DNA from: CAVUAA01 sp963739345
GTDB taxonomy: Bacteria; Chlamydiota; Chlamydiia; Chlamydiales; JAFEGQ01
DNA: 64,000 nt
Assembly: GCA_963739345.1 (NCBI GenBank)
Contig: CAVUAA010000001.1
Location: 558,001-622,000 of the forward strand
Direction of reading: 5' to 3'
Part shown: positions 1 to 7,985 of the stretch, in pieces
Numbering within the stretch: position 1 is the stretch's first letter
Layout: each line of letters starts with the position of its first letter
Made by a program: the position numbers and the translations under genes
The notes under the pieces: generated by a model
Database searches by the model: none
What the model saw: only the letters and a program-made list of their open reading frames with translations
What the model was told of the DNA's origin: nothing

Positions 1-478
1 TGTCTTCGTTCCCGCCTTCACAGGCCTTGGCGCCCCCTATTGGGACCCCAATGCACGAGGGACAATCTTTGGGATGACCAGAGGTACAAGCGCCGCGCAT
101 ATCGCTCGAGCAGCACTGGAGTCGATCGCCTTCCAGGTGACCGATGTCCTCCGCGCGATGGAGGCTGACACCGGCGAGAAGCTCCGGGAGCTCCGAGCTG
201 ATGGTGCGGCCACGCATAACGATCTATTGATGCAGTTTCAGGCCGATCTCCTCGGCGTCCCTGTCGTTCGGCCGGCGATTGCAGAGGTGACAGCCCTTGG
301 CGCCGCCTATCTCGCGGGCCTGGCCGTCGGCTTTTGGGACGGGGTGGAGGAGATCAAGGCTCACTGGCAGGTGGCCAACACCTCTGAGCCGCAGATGAGT
401 CGGACCGAGGCACAAAAGAGACTCACCCTCTGGAAGCAGGCGGTCAATTCGACCCGCGGCTGGCGAAAAACGCCCTAA
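1..478 (+). CDS. glpK: Glycerol kinase, C-terminal part
   Basis: The open frame runs in from the left edge (first full codon at base 2) and ends at 476-478, giving about 158 residues. It would transfer phosphate from ATP to glycerol in the cytoplasm, giving glycerol-3-phosphate. The first residues, VFVPAFTGLGAPYWD, are the conserved segment of the FGGY kinase C-terminal domain, followed by the ATP-site-like stretch with GTSAAHIARAALESIAFQ and the DGAATHNDLLMQFQADLLG motif. The family is about 500 residues long, so roughly two thirds of the protein lies outside the window. The stop is followed 30 bases later by the next gene on the same strand. Confidence 0.95.
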   Translation, partial: VFVPAFTGLGAPYWDPNARGTIFGMTRGTSAAHIARAALESIAFQVTDVLRAMEADTGEKLRELRADGAATHNDLLMQFQADLLGVPVVRPAIAEVTALGAAYLAGLAVGFWDGVEEIKAHWQVANTSEPQMSRTEAQKRLTLWKQAVNSTRGWRKTP

Positions 479-508
479 ATCGTTACCTTCGTGAAAAAGG
501 AGACTCCG

Positions 509-1168
509 ATGAAAAAACTTCTTCTACTAGCTCTCGCCTGCACCGCTCCCCTACTTGCTACAGCCCCTGCACCCTACAAAGCCAAAGACTATTCTCACCT
601 GCTCGGCATGGAAGGGTTTAGCGACAACGCCCTCAAGACCCACTTCACCCTCTACAACGGGTATGTGAAGAACTCCAATCTCCTTCTCACGATTCTCAAC
701 GAGTATGCGCAAGCTGGGAAGGAGCGGAGTCCCCAGTTTGGCGCCATTCAAAGACGTCTTGGCTGGGAGCTTGATGGGATGAAGCTCCACGAGATGTACT
801 TCGGCAACATGGGCGGCAGTGGAACTCCTAACAAGGAGTCAGCTCTCTATATGGAGATTGTCAACCAGTTTGGCTCCTATGAGGCGTGGAAGAAGGACTT
901 TGTTTCCACCGGCATGATGCGCGGCATTGGCTGGTCGGTTCTCTACCGCGATCCCACTGACGGCCGTTTGATGAACATGTGGATCAATGAGCATGCTACC
1001 GGTCACCTGGCTGACGGCTCCATCATCCTCCCCATGGATGTGTGGGAGCATGCCTACATGCTCGACTATGGCATTGACCGTGAAGCCTACATCGGTGCGT
1101 TCTTTGAAAATATCGATTGGAAAGTGTCTGAGAAGCGATACGATGAGGCGATGCAATCGCACTCCTAG
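509..1168 (+). CDS. Exported Fe/Mn superoxide dismutase
   Basis: A 219-residue protein that would convert superoxide to peroxide and oxygen. An N-terminal signal peptide (MKKLLLLALACTAPLLATA) indicates export. The four metal ligands can be placed at H45, H94, D177 and H181 (the last two in DVWEHAY). The usual second-sphere HH of the HHxxYV motif is Y49-N50 here. I chose the ATG at 509 because AAGGAG (497-502) sits six bases upstream. A GTG at 491 is in frame but lacks a ribosome site. The 3' end overlaps the open frame of the next gene. Family assignment is firm; the export is inferred from sequence. The family members I recall in chlamydiae are cytosolic. Confidence 0.88.
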   Translation: MKKLLLLALACTAPLLATAPAPYKAKDYSHLLGMEGFSDNALKTHFTLYNGYVKNSNLLLTILNEYAQAGKERSPQFGAIQRRLGWELDGMKLHEMYFGNMGGSGTPNKESALYMEIVNQFGSYEAWKKDFVSTGMMRGIGWSVLYRDPTDGRLMNMWINEHATGHLADGSIILPMDVWEHAYMLDYGIDREAYIGAFFENIDWKVSEKRYDEAMQSHS

Positions 1169-1191
1169 TCCTATTCGCCGCAGCACTCAGT

Positions 1192-1641
1192 GTGGTCGTC
1201 TATTCTAAGCTAGCGGGGATCACACCCACTCCAACGGGCCCTAAAGTGCGGCGGGAACTGCTTGAGCTCCTCCCCGATATTGATGGCCCGGTCTACGAGT
1301 TGGGTTCAGGCTGGGGAACGCTAACCGCTCCCCTTGCAAAGCGCTACTCTCATGTGATCGGCTATGAGATGTCTCCAGTTCCTTGGGCTTGCGCAGCTCT
1401 CCGCAGCGTTCGACACCGCTCGCTCTCTTGCCGATTTGGAAACTTTTGGAAGCGGGATCTTAGCGATGCGAAGCTGATCGTCTGCTACCTCTATCCGGAA
1501 GCCATGAAACGGCTAGTCGATCACTTGCCAAAGGGGTGCACAGTAGTGACGCACACGTTTGCGATTCCAAACCTGACGCCGGTCAAAACGGTGAGGGCCG
1601 ACGACCTCTACCGCACACCGATTTACACCTATCAGACCTGA
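1192..1641 (+). CDS. Small class I SAM methyltransferase, probably membrane-anchored
   Basis: Encodes about 149 residues with the SAM-binding motif I VYELGSGWGTL and a short Rossmann-like core, so it probably uses S-adenosylmethionine; the substrate is unknown. The first conventional start is GTG at 1192. However, the frame is open back to a TGA at 1144-1146, and the extra residues (AIALLVLFAAALSVVVYSK) form a transmembrane helix. No ATG, GTG or TTG exists in that extension. A GAGG at 1145-1148 lies seven bases before an ATC at 1156, which could be a rare start overlapping the superoxide dismutase gene. Either the protein starts after the helix or it uses an unusual start. Motifs after the core are poorly conserved. 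Confidence 0.65.
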   Translation: MVVYSKLAGITPTPTGPKVRRELLELLPDIDGPVYELGSGWGTLTAPLAKRYSHVIGYEMSPVPWACAALRSVRHRSLSCRFGNFWKRDLSDAKLIVCYLYPEAMKRLVDHLPKGCTVVTHTFAIPNLTPVKTVRADDLYRTPIYTYQT

Positions 1642-1646
1642 CCGAC

Positions 1647-2657
1647 TCAGATTTGAACGATGTGCACGTAGCCTGTCGTCGTCGCCACTTCAATCTCTAA
1701 AGACTGTTCGGTCTTCTCGTATGCGTCGTTGATGTAAGAGTCGCTCGACCACTTTTTCTGCAGGCAAGAACCATACACCTTTCCGCAGGCGGTTTTTACC
1801 TTCACCGAGAAGCCTAACCCGCGGGGCAAAAAGAGAGTGCAGTTTCCCCCAGTGCAGACGATTTTGACTTCACACGTGGTACGCCATGCGCCAGTGAGGT
1901 CAAGCTCAACGTTGCCGCTGGTGGTCTCAATATCGAGATTGCGAAGGCGTTGATAATAGCCACGAAACACGCCCGAGATGTCGCCGCCGGCCGTATCAGC
2001 TGTGAAGGAGGAGAGGAGATCGTACTCACCGGAGAGATTGAGGGCGATCGATCCGCGAGCTTGCGAGACCGAACCGCTAGTGAAAAAGTCCTGCTCGCCA
2101 CCGACAGAAAGGACGGTGACGCCAGCACCCGCTTGGACAGCGATGTCAGTAAGAAGAACGTCATCGAAACTGAGGTTGCGATAGCCCGACTCTGCCTCCA
2201 CGAGGACGCCCATTGGAACCCGGTCGCTCAGCTTCAAATTCCACTGGTCATCGTCGCCACGTGCGATGATGTCGACCCGCCGGCTGAAGCCGGAGGTGAC
2301 TGACAACACTTGAGGAACATCTTGGTGCTCAAAATGGCCCAATCTCGCTTGAACGAGATCCCGCCCGCCCCCTTCAATCCAGAGAGCGCCGCGGCGCATG
2401 CGCAAGAGGAGCCGACCCGACCTGACGTCGTCGTCGGGAATCACCTGAGAGCTCTGGATGGTAACCGTATCTCCCACCTGGTGCCGGTTAAGGTGCTTCT
2501 GGTAGGTCTCCATCCCCTGGTGCTGGATCTGGTCGTAGATCGCCTCAGCTGTCACGGAAGGGGTGAAGGAAATTTGTGGAGGAGGGGTATTCACTTGCCG
2601 TCGGACACAGCCGGTGAACATCATTCCGATCATTACAGTCGCTACAACTCTATTCAT
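1647..2657 (-). CDS. Lipoprotein with DUF4097-like repeats
   Basis: A 336-residue protein with a lipoprotein signal (MFTGC, lipidation expected at the Cys near residue 17). The mature part is rich in short beta-strand repeats of the form TTSGNVELDLTG and TTTGYVHI, typical of DUF4097-type right-handed beta-helix or adhesin-like proteins. It would sit in the periplasm or on the outer membrane; function unknown. Its ATG overlaps the end of the upstream gene by eight bases (ATGAATAG), so the two are translationally coupled. It shares several segments with that neighbour (LTGAW/LTGVW, LPRGLGFSV/IPKGVGVIV), which indicates an old tandem duplication. Confidence 0.75.
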   Translation of the reverse strand: MNRVVATVMIGMMFTGCVRRQVNTPPPQISFTPSVTAEAIYDQIQHQGMETYQKHLNRHQVGDTVTIQSSQVIPDDDVRSGRLLLRMRRGALWIEGGGRDLVQARLGHFEHQDVPQVLSVTSGFSRRVDIIARGDDDQWNLKLSDRVPMGVLVEAESGYRNLSFDDVLLTDIAVQAGAGVTVLSVGGEQDFFTSGSVSQARGSIALNLSGEYDLLSSFTADTAGGDISGVFRGYYQRLRNLDIETTSGNVELDLTGAWRTTCEVKIVCTGGNCTLFLPRGLGFSVKVKTACGKVYGSCLQKKWSSDSYINDAYEKTEQSLEIEVATTTGYVHIVQI

Positions 2658-3615
2658 GGACCCGTATGTCTCCAGTAGTGGTGTTTAGATCAAGGGTGAG
2701 AGTGACCGGATCTCTCCCATAAGTTCGGTTAACATAGGCAACGACCGGACCGCTCCCGATCACCATCTGCCGGTAGGCCTTGTAAAGCTCTTTCATCTCC
2801 CGCTTGGGAAGCTGCTTCAACCGCTCAATGTTGAGCTCTCCCGACGCAGTGGACGCGTAGACGATGACACCCACCCCTTTGGGAATGCGCACATCGCAAG
2901 CGCCGTCGGTCGTCTCAACCCAAAGGGTGGCGTCTGAGGTCCAGACCCCGGTCAGGTCGACCGTCACCGGCCCTGTCGTCGATTCTAGCTCTACCTTTTC
3001 AAGCTTCGAGTAGGCGCCGGTCATCTGCACCGCTACACTCCCCGTCCCCCCTTCAACCTCCACATGGGCGAGGCGGACAAAGCCGCCTGTAAGATCAAGC
3101 ATGACATCTGCATTGTCCGCTTTCAGCTCCACACTGGTCAACTCAGGAGCAGCGGCGCCAAGAGCGACCGCCAACTTACCGGCCGTCTGCTCCACCGCCA
3201 CCTCTTCCAAATCAGAGAGAGCTCGCTCAGCACGGACGATCGTCTCCCCATCGCCATTATCGAGATTAACCTCTCGCACCCGCAATCCATCCAGCTGAAG
3301 GGTGAGCGCCCCTCCCTTCTGATCAACCTCAATATCAAAAATCGTTGAACGGGGAAGTTCGACGTAAACTGCCGACGGCGCACTAATTTTGAGAGTGGCA
3401 TCAGCCCCATCCCGTTTGTAGGCCACCTTGGGATCACTCCCCTTCACATCGACCACACCGGTCTGACCCGCCCTAATCTCTACTGGCCCCTCTCCACTCT
3501 CTACCTCTAACGAGATCTCTTTGACCCCGCGGTCAATCCGCACCTGCTCGGCGAACGGATCGCCAAACAGTGGCACGAAAGCCACAACACAGAGGTAAAA
3601 CAACGCCGTTCTCAT
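2650..3615 (-). CDS. Exported DUF4097-like beta-repeat protein
   Basis: A 321-residue exported protein with a signal peptide (MRTALFYLCVVAFVPLFGDP). Its body repeats strands such as TTGPVTVDLTGVW and ends with TTTGDIRVHE, matching the pattern of its downstream neighbour; the pair are paralogues. A TTG at 3669 would add 18 residues and overlap the preceding gene, but the ATG at 3615 directly precedes the signal peptide, so I prefer it. No strong ribosome site is visible. Unlike the downstream paralogue it has no lipobox cysteine, so one partner would be soluble or periplasmic and the other membrane-tethered. Function unknown. Confidence 0.75.
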   Translation of the reverse strand: MRTALFYLCVVAFVPLFGDPFAEQVRIDRGVKEISLEVESGEGPVEIRAGQTGVVDVKGSDPKVAYKRDGADATLKISAPSAVYVELPRSTIFDIEVDQKGGALTLQLDGLRVREVNLDNGDGETIVRAERALSDLEEVAVEQTAGKLAVALGAAAPELTSVELKADNADVMLDLTGGFVRLAHVEVEGGTGSVAVQMTGAYSKLEKVELESTTGPVTVDLTGVWTSDATLWVETTDGACDVRIPKGVGVIVYASTASGELNIERLKQLPKREMKELYKAYRQMVIGSGPVVAYVNRTYGRDPVTLTLDLNTTTGDIRVHE

Positions 3616-3665
3616 CACAGACAGGTATGATAGACAAAAGGCTTGTTCCCAACAACTACTAAGTC

Positions 3666-4520
3666 TCAATATCCAGGGGAGGCTTTCCGACAGACTACCT
3701 CTAGCCAGCTATCCGTGAGAAAAATCCTCCCTTCTGTGTCCTGGTCAATGTAGACCAGCAGCGCATCCATGAAGTCGTCCATGAACTGCTCTCGCAGTTC
3801 CTCTGGAAGATGGCGATAGTGGGGCAACCAGCTTTTGGCTTGACGGCGAAGAGCAACCCGATTCGGAAGAATATCGATGTACTCCCGCTCGACCAACTCA
3901 ATAGGCTCTAATCCGGCCCGAGCGAGGAGAAGAGCATACTCCTCTAATGAAAAGCGGCGGATGGGGTCTTCGAAATTCGAAAAGTGCCTCCGCCATCTCC
4001 TCGTCCTAGCGAGAGTGTTAGCCACCTCCTGTTGTGGATCAAACCCATCGGACGCCAAAGTGAGATAGGCCCGTCCGTCGTCGGCTAGAACATGCCGAAT
4101 ATTTGAGAGCGCCGCGAGCTGATCGTCGACCCACAAGAGAGTGGCAAAGCTCAACACGACATCAAACTGACCCGCTAACGGACCAAAAAAGGTCGGGTCA
4201 GCGGCATCGGCAACTTCAAAACGGAGCTTCCCACCGAGGCAGTGCCGGTCCCTTGCGACTGTAATCATTGACCCAGAGAGGTCGACTCCCAGCACGTAAC
4301 CGTCTGACAGGAGCGATGCAGCCTGTACCGAATGCCGCCCATCCCCACACCCGAGATCGAGAATCCGCTCCGACCCCTCGGGTGAAAATTGATCAAAGAA
4401 AAACCGATCGGCCCACGCTGTTTGCAACTGAGCCGTCTCCTGATAGAGGCTCCCGTCCCAGCAGGACTCTGCCATGAGGGGGGCGTAAAAACAGACCAAT
4501 CCTAACAAAAATCGTCTCAT
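3666..4520 (-). CDS. Tam-like SAM methyltransferase with signal peptide
   Basis: A 284-residue class I methyltransferase: motif I ILDLGCGDGRHS around residues 53-64, then VLGVDLSGSMITVAR and the post-I acidic region, and VVLSFATLLWVDD, as in trans-aconitate/malonyl-ACP type methyltransferases. The odd feature is the N-terminus (MRRFLLGLVCFYAPLMAES), which reads as a cleavable signal peptide. SAM is not expected in the periplasm, so the protein may be anchored facing the cytoplasm or delivered elsewhere. It ends just before the beta-repeat pair (stop at 3666-3668) and may be the first gene of that operon. Substrate unknown. Confidence 0.72.
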   Translation of the reverse strand: MRRFLLGLVCFYAPLMAESCWDGSLYQETAQLQTAWADRFFFDQFSPEGSERILDLGCGDGRHSVQAASLLSDGYVLGVDLSGSMITVARDRHCLGGKLRFEVADAADPTFFGPLAGQFDVVLSFATLLWVDDQLAALSNIRHVLADDGRAYLTLASDGFDPQQEVANTLARTRRWRRHFSNFEDPIRRFSLEEYALLLARAGLEPIELVEREYIDILPNRVALRRQAKSWLPHYRHLPEELREQFMDDFMDALLVYIDQDTEGRIFLTDSWLEVVCRKASPGY

Positions 4521-4563
4521 GCCTCCGAGGATAGAACCCTGCTCCCGTTTCGGTCAATTGGCT

Positions 4564-5106
4564 TTAAGTGGGCCACTGCAGAGAGGTCTCTTCCATGAAG
4601 AGAAAAGTTTGAGCGAACCAGCCGGCAAGATTGTAGCCAAGAAGGTCGAGGATGATCCAAATCACCGCCATGGAGACTCCCCGCAGAGCGCCGACAGGAC
4701 CGTGGGTGATGTGGGAGCCGGTGGCCCGGTCCCAAGGGGTGGTGCCGTTGCGGGTGAGGTAGCGATTACCAAAAATCCACAACACCTGACTAAGAATCAC
4801 CACGCCGCCCCCCATTCCCCGCCACCAGACTAGCCCTGCCCGCTTCAGAGCCAAGGGATAGGCCTGCTTGGTCACCCGCGTATTGAGGAGCGCCTTGCCC
4901 GGGGTGGTCCCCCACCTGGAGACGCATCCGGCTTCGATGGGGATCCAGATAATCGTGGCCAGCACCCACACCCACAACGCATTGAGCCATTGAAACTCGC
5001 GCCAAACGGGTGTTCCCGTATCGAGAATAATAACCAAAACGGTGAATGGGATCGTCGTGTCGAACAGGCGGGCAAAGAGGCGGATCCACGGACGACCTTT
5101 CTTCAT
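4564..5106 (-). CDS. RDD-family membrane protein
   Basis: A 180-residue integral membrane protein. The start carries the family signature (RLFARLFDTTIPF) and the loop before the next helix has GTTPGK, both diagnostic of the RDD domain. Four hydrophobic segments can be seen. RDD proteins are poorly understood; some are linked to ion transport. The ATG overlaps the stop of the upstream protease gene by four bases (ATGA), so the two are made together and may act together at the inner membrane. Confidence 0.85.
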   Translation of the reverse strand: MKKGRPWIRLFARLFDTTIPFTVLVIILDTGTPVWREFQWLNALWVWVLATIIWIPIEAGCVSRWGTTPGKALLNTRVTKQAYPLALKRAGLVWWRGMGGGVVILSQVLWIFGNRYLTRNGTTPWDRATGSHITHGPVGALRGVSMAVIWIILDLLGYNLAGWFAQTFLFMEETSLQWPT

Positions 5107-6629
5107 TTTTCCCCTATCTTGTCGATCAGGTAGTCGAGCTTGATCGGCGTGTCGAGGATGTAGAGGGTGCTCAGCTCGTCGATGGCGATGCTAAAGTTGA
5201 GGTTTTGAGCATCCATCACCACCGAGCTAGCCACCCCAATCACCTCGCCATAGGCGTTGAAGACGGGGCCACCGCTGCTCCCACTCGAGATGGCGGCGGT
5301 GATCTGATAGAGGGTCACCCCCTCCTCACTCCGCACCGCCCCCACGATCCCCTCCGACAAAGAGTTCACTAAACCTTTCGGATTCCCAATCACGTAGACG
5401 GGGTCCCCGGGCGCAACCGCAACCGAGCGGAACCCCTTAACAGTGGGAAGGGCATCTCCGGGAACCGTTACCAGAGCCAAATCGGTCGCTGCAGGGCTCA
5501 GGCCCAAAATCTCCACCTCGCCGTAGGGCTCTCGCCCCGGAAAGACCACCTCAACTTGCCGCCCCTGGAGGAGAACGTGCAGATTGGTCACTACCAGTCC
5601 TTCTGGCGAAATATTGAAGCCGGTCCCCCGCCCAGTAAGATTTCCCTCATCGTCGTAGACGTTAATCTGGACAACCGCGTCGCTGTTCACCGCATAGACA
5701 TCAGCAGGTGTAAAACGAGCCATCCGCTCCTTCACCGGCGGGGCGCTTAAACCCTCATAAAAGGCACGCGCCTCCTCCATCAGCTGCCCCCGCTTCTCAG
5801 CCTCACTCCAAAAGATCGCGTAGATGCCCAGATCGCCGAAATGCTTGTAGAAGACCACATAGCTGACCGCCGTCTTCTCCACTTCACCAGCCGCGGTGAG
5901 AAAAAAACCGTCATTGACCGGCTGGCTGTGCCAGTTGGTGAGGTGGGTGAGCCACTTCTCCCGGATCTCCATCTCCAACATCAAGGCGAGCTGCTCGTTC
6001 AGCTCAACATTGCGAAACTTCAGCGGAAAGAAAAGAGCGTAGGAGCTCCCGTCAGTCCGGACCATTTGCAGGTCGGCATCATCGACACTCGTCCCAAGTA
6101 CCCGGGCCGCCTGTTTCGAGGTGAGCGCACGCCACGGGAGCTCGCCAAAAGCAACCGTGTAGTGGTGAGGACTCTCCCATGTGGCGCGAGGGGGCATCTC
6201 CTCGACCATCTGAGCCACTGCTGGCGGGCGGTGGGCGAGGTGAAAGAGAAGTGCACCCATCACCACCAACACTCCAGCGTAGACGGCGAGACCAGCATAA
6301 GCGCGCGCGCGCGTCGCATGGCCGAGAAGAAGCCAGATCATACACAGGGCGAGGAGCGACTCGAACATCGCTCCTACCACGTCCCCATAGCGGATGAGAA
6401 GGAAACCGGCGAACAGGAGAGTGACCACATAGCGGCCGAGTAGCCACTCCTTCGCCCAGCTCTTCCCTTTCCAGAGGAGCGCACCAAAAACGGCGTTGAA
6501 GCCAAATCCAACCGTGCTGAAGAGAAGTCCGAGCCCCGTCAGCCACGCCATCCAAAGGCTAAGAAGGCTTCCGGTGATCATCACCACCAACATGATGGCC
6601 ACAGCCGTCCGATCTAGTCGCTCACTCAT
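5103..6629 (-). CDS. Membrane-anchored HtrA-like serine protease
   Basis: About 508 residues. The first third holds four to five transmembrane helices. A middle region of unknown fold follows, then a C-terminal trypsin-like domain. The triad is visible: His in TNLHVLLQG, Asp in ATDLALVTV and Ser in SGSSGGPV, the Ser lying 57 residues from the C-terminus. No PDZ domain follows, so it is not a classical DegP. Two starts are possible: ATG 6627-6629 with GAGGGGG just upstream, or ATG 6645-6647 with AGGG eight bases upstream; I use the inner one. It is coupled to the RDD gene and divergent from the antiporter gene only about 50 bases away. Confidence 0.82.
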   Translation of the reverse strand: MSERLDRTAVAIMLVVMITGSLLSLWMAWLTGLGLLFSTVGFGFNAVFGALLWKGKSWAKEWLLGRYVVTLLFAGFLLIRYGDVVGAMFESLLALCMIWLLLGHATRARAYAGLAVYAGVLVVMGALLFHLAHRPPAVAQMVEEMPPRATWESPHHYTVAFGELPWRALTSKQAARVLGTSVDDADLQMVRTDGSSYALFFPLKFRNVELNEQLALMLEMEIREKWLTHLTNWHSQPVNDGFFLTAAGEVEKTAVSYVVFYKHFGDLGIYAIFWSEAEKRGQLMEEARAFYEGLSAPPVKERMARFTPADVYAVNSDAVVQINVYDDEGNLTGRGTGFNISPEGLVVTNLHVLLQGRQVEVVFPGREPYGEVEILGLSPAATDLALVTVPGDALPTVKGFRSVAVAPGDPVYVIGNPKGLVNSLSEGIVGAVRSEEGVTLYQITAAISSGSSGGPVFNAYGEVIGVASSVVMDAQNLNFSIAIDELSTLYILDTPIKLDYLIDKIGEK

Positions 6630-6679
6630 TCCCCCTCTATACGGCATAAATGAAACCCTGTATAGACCTTTGGCTGAGT

Positions 6680-7948
6680 ATGTCTTTTGATACAGCCACC
6701 ATTCTCCTACTTGCCATCTTCGTGGTCGCCTACTTGGCGATCATCTTCGAAGGGGTGATCCGGGTCAACAAGTCAGCAGCCGCCCTCCTCGGCGGCGCCC
6801 TCTGCTGGCTCCTCTTCTTCCTCGATCACAGCGCACACTCCGCCGCCAGCAGTTCCGTCCTGGCTCAGCACCTCTCCTCGGTCTCCCAGATCATCTTCTT
6901 CCTCCTCGGCGCCATGACCATCGTTGAGCTGATCGACTCCCACCACGGATTCGAGCTCATCATCCAGAAGATCACCACTCGCTCGAAAGTGAAATTGGTG
7001 TGGATTTTAGGGATAGCCACCTTCTTTGTCTCCGCCATCCTCGACAACCTCACCTCCACCATCGTCATGGTCTCCCTCCTTCGGAAGATCGTCCACGACC
7101 GGTCCGATCGATGGGTGTATGGGGCCATCGTTGTCCTCTGCGCCAACGCCGGCGGCGCCTGGACTCCTATTGGCGACGTCACCACCACCCTCCTCTGGAT
7201 CGAGGGGAACCTCACCACCCTCGGCGTCATCTCAAGCCTCCTCCTCCCCTCTTTTGCCGCCGCCACCACCGTCCTCGCCTACGCCAGCTGGATCTTCCGC
7301 GGCCAACGACTGAAAGGCAAAGAGGGTGGCGAGTCCCGTAAGCCGCAGCCCGGCGCCCGCCTCATCTTCTGGGTGGGAATCTCCGCACTCATCTTCGTCC
7401 CCGTCTTTAAAGGACTCACCGGAATTCCCCCCTACATGTCCATGTTCATCGGCGTCTCCATCCTCTGGATCACCACCGATCTTTGGCACTACGGCCACCA
7501 CGACCGGGACCACTTGAAAATTCCCCACGCCCTCACCCGCATTGACATCGCCGCCATCCTCTTCTTCGCCGGAATCCTACTCGCCGTCGGCGCCCTAGAA
7601 GCACAAGGATTGCTCGGCGCACTCGCAACCTTCATCGATTCCCACGTTGGAAACTATCGGGTCGTCGCCACCCTGCTCGGCCTCGTCTCCTCCATCATCG
7701 ACAACGTCCCCCTCGTTGCCGCCAGCATCTCCATGTACAGCCTCGAAACCTTCCCCACCGACGCCCCCTTCTGGGACCTCGTCGCCTACTGCGCCGGAAC
7801 CGGTGGAAGCATGCTCATCATCGGCTCCGCTGCAGGCGTCGCCCTCATGAGTCTCGAGAAAGTCAATTTTTTCTGGTACCTTAAGCGGATCACCCCGATC
7901 GCCGTCGCCAGCTATTTCGTCGGCATTGCCGTCTATCTTCTCATCTGA
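6680..7948 (+). CDS. nhaD: NhaD-type Na+/H+ antiporter
   Basis: A 422-residue polytopic membrane protein of the arsenite/citrate/NhaD ion-transporter superfamily that would exchange internal Na+ for external protons. Recognisable segments are GAMTIVELIDSHHGFELI, then SAILDNLTSTIVM and its inverted counterpart SSIIDNVPLVAA, the paired re-entrant motifs of this family, plus GGAWTPIGDVTTTLLW. The ATG at 6680 (MSFDTATILL) is preferred; an ATG at 6650 would add ten hydrophilic residues. No clear ribosome site is seen. An Na+-NQR maturation gene further on suggests that this cell uses a sodium cycle. Confidence 0.85.
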   Translation: MSFDTATILLLAIFVVAYLAIIFEGVIRVNKSAAALLGGALCWLLFFLDHSAHSAASSSVLAQHLSSVSQIIFFLLGAMTIVELIDSHHGFELIIQKITTRSKVKLVWILGIATFFVSAILDNLTSTIVMVSLLRKIVHDRSDRWVYGAIVVLCANAGGAWTPIGDVTTTLLWIEGNLTTLGVISSLLLPSFAAATTVLAYASWIFRGQRLKGKEGGESRKPQPGARLIFWVGISALIFVPVFKGLTGIPPYMSMFIGVSILWITTDLWHYGHHDRDHLKIPHALTRIDIAAILFFAGILLAVGALEAQGLLGALATFIDSHVGNYRVVATLLGLVSSIIDNVPLVAASISMYSLETFPTDAPFWDLVAYCAGTGGSMLIIGSAAGVALMSLEKVNFFWYLKRITPIAVASYFVGIAVYLLI

Positions 7949-7985
7949 TAGACTCATTGGTGGAATCTTTAAGGAGAACCCCACA

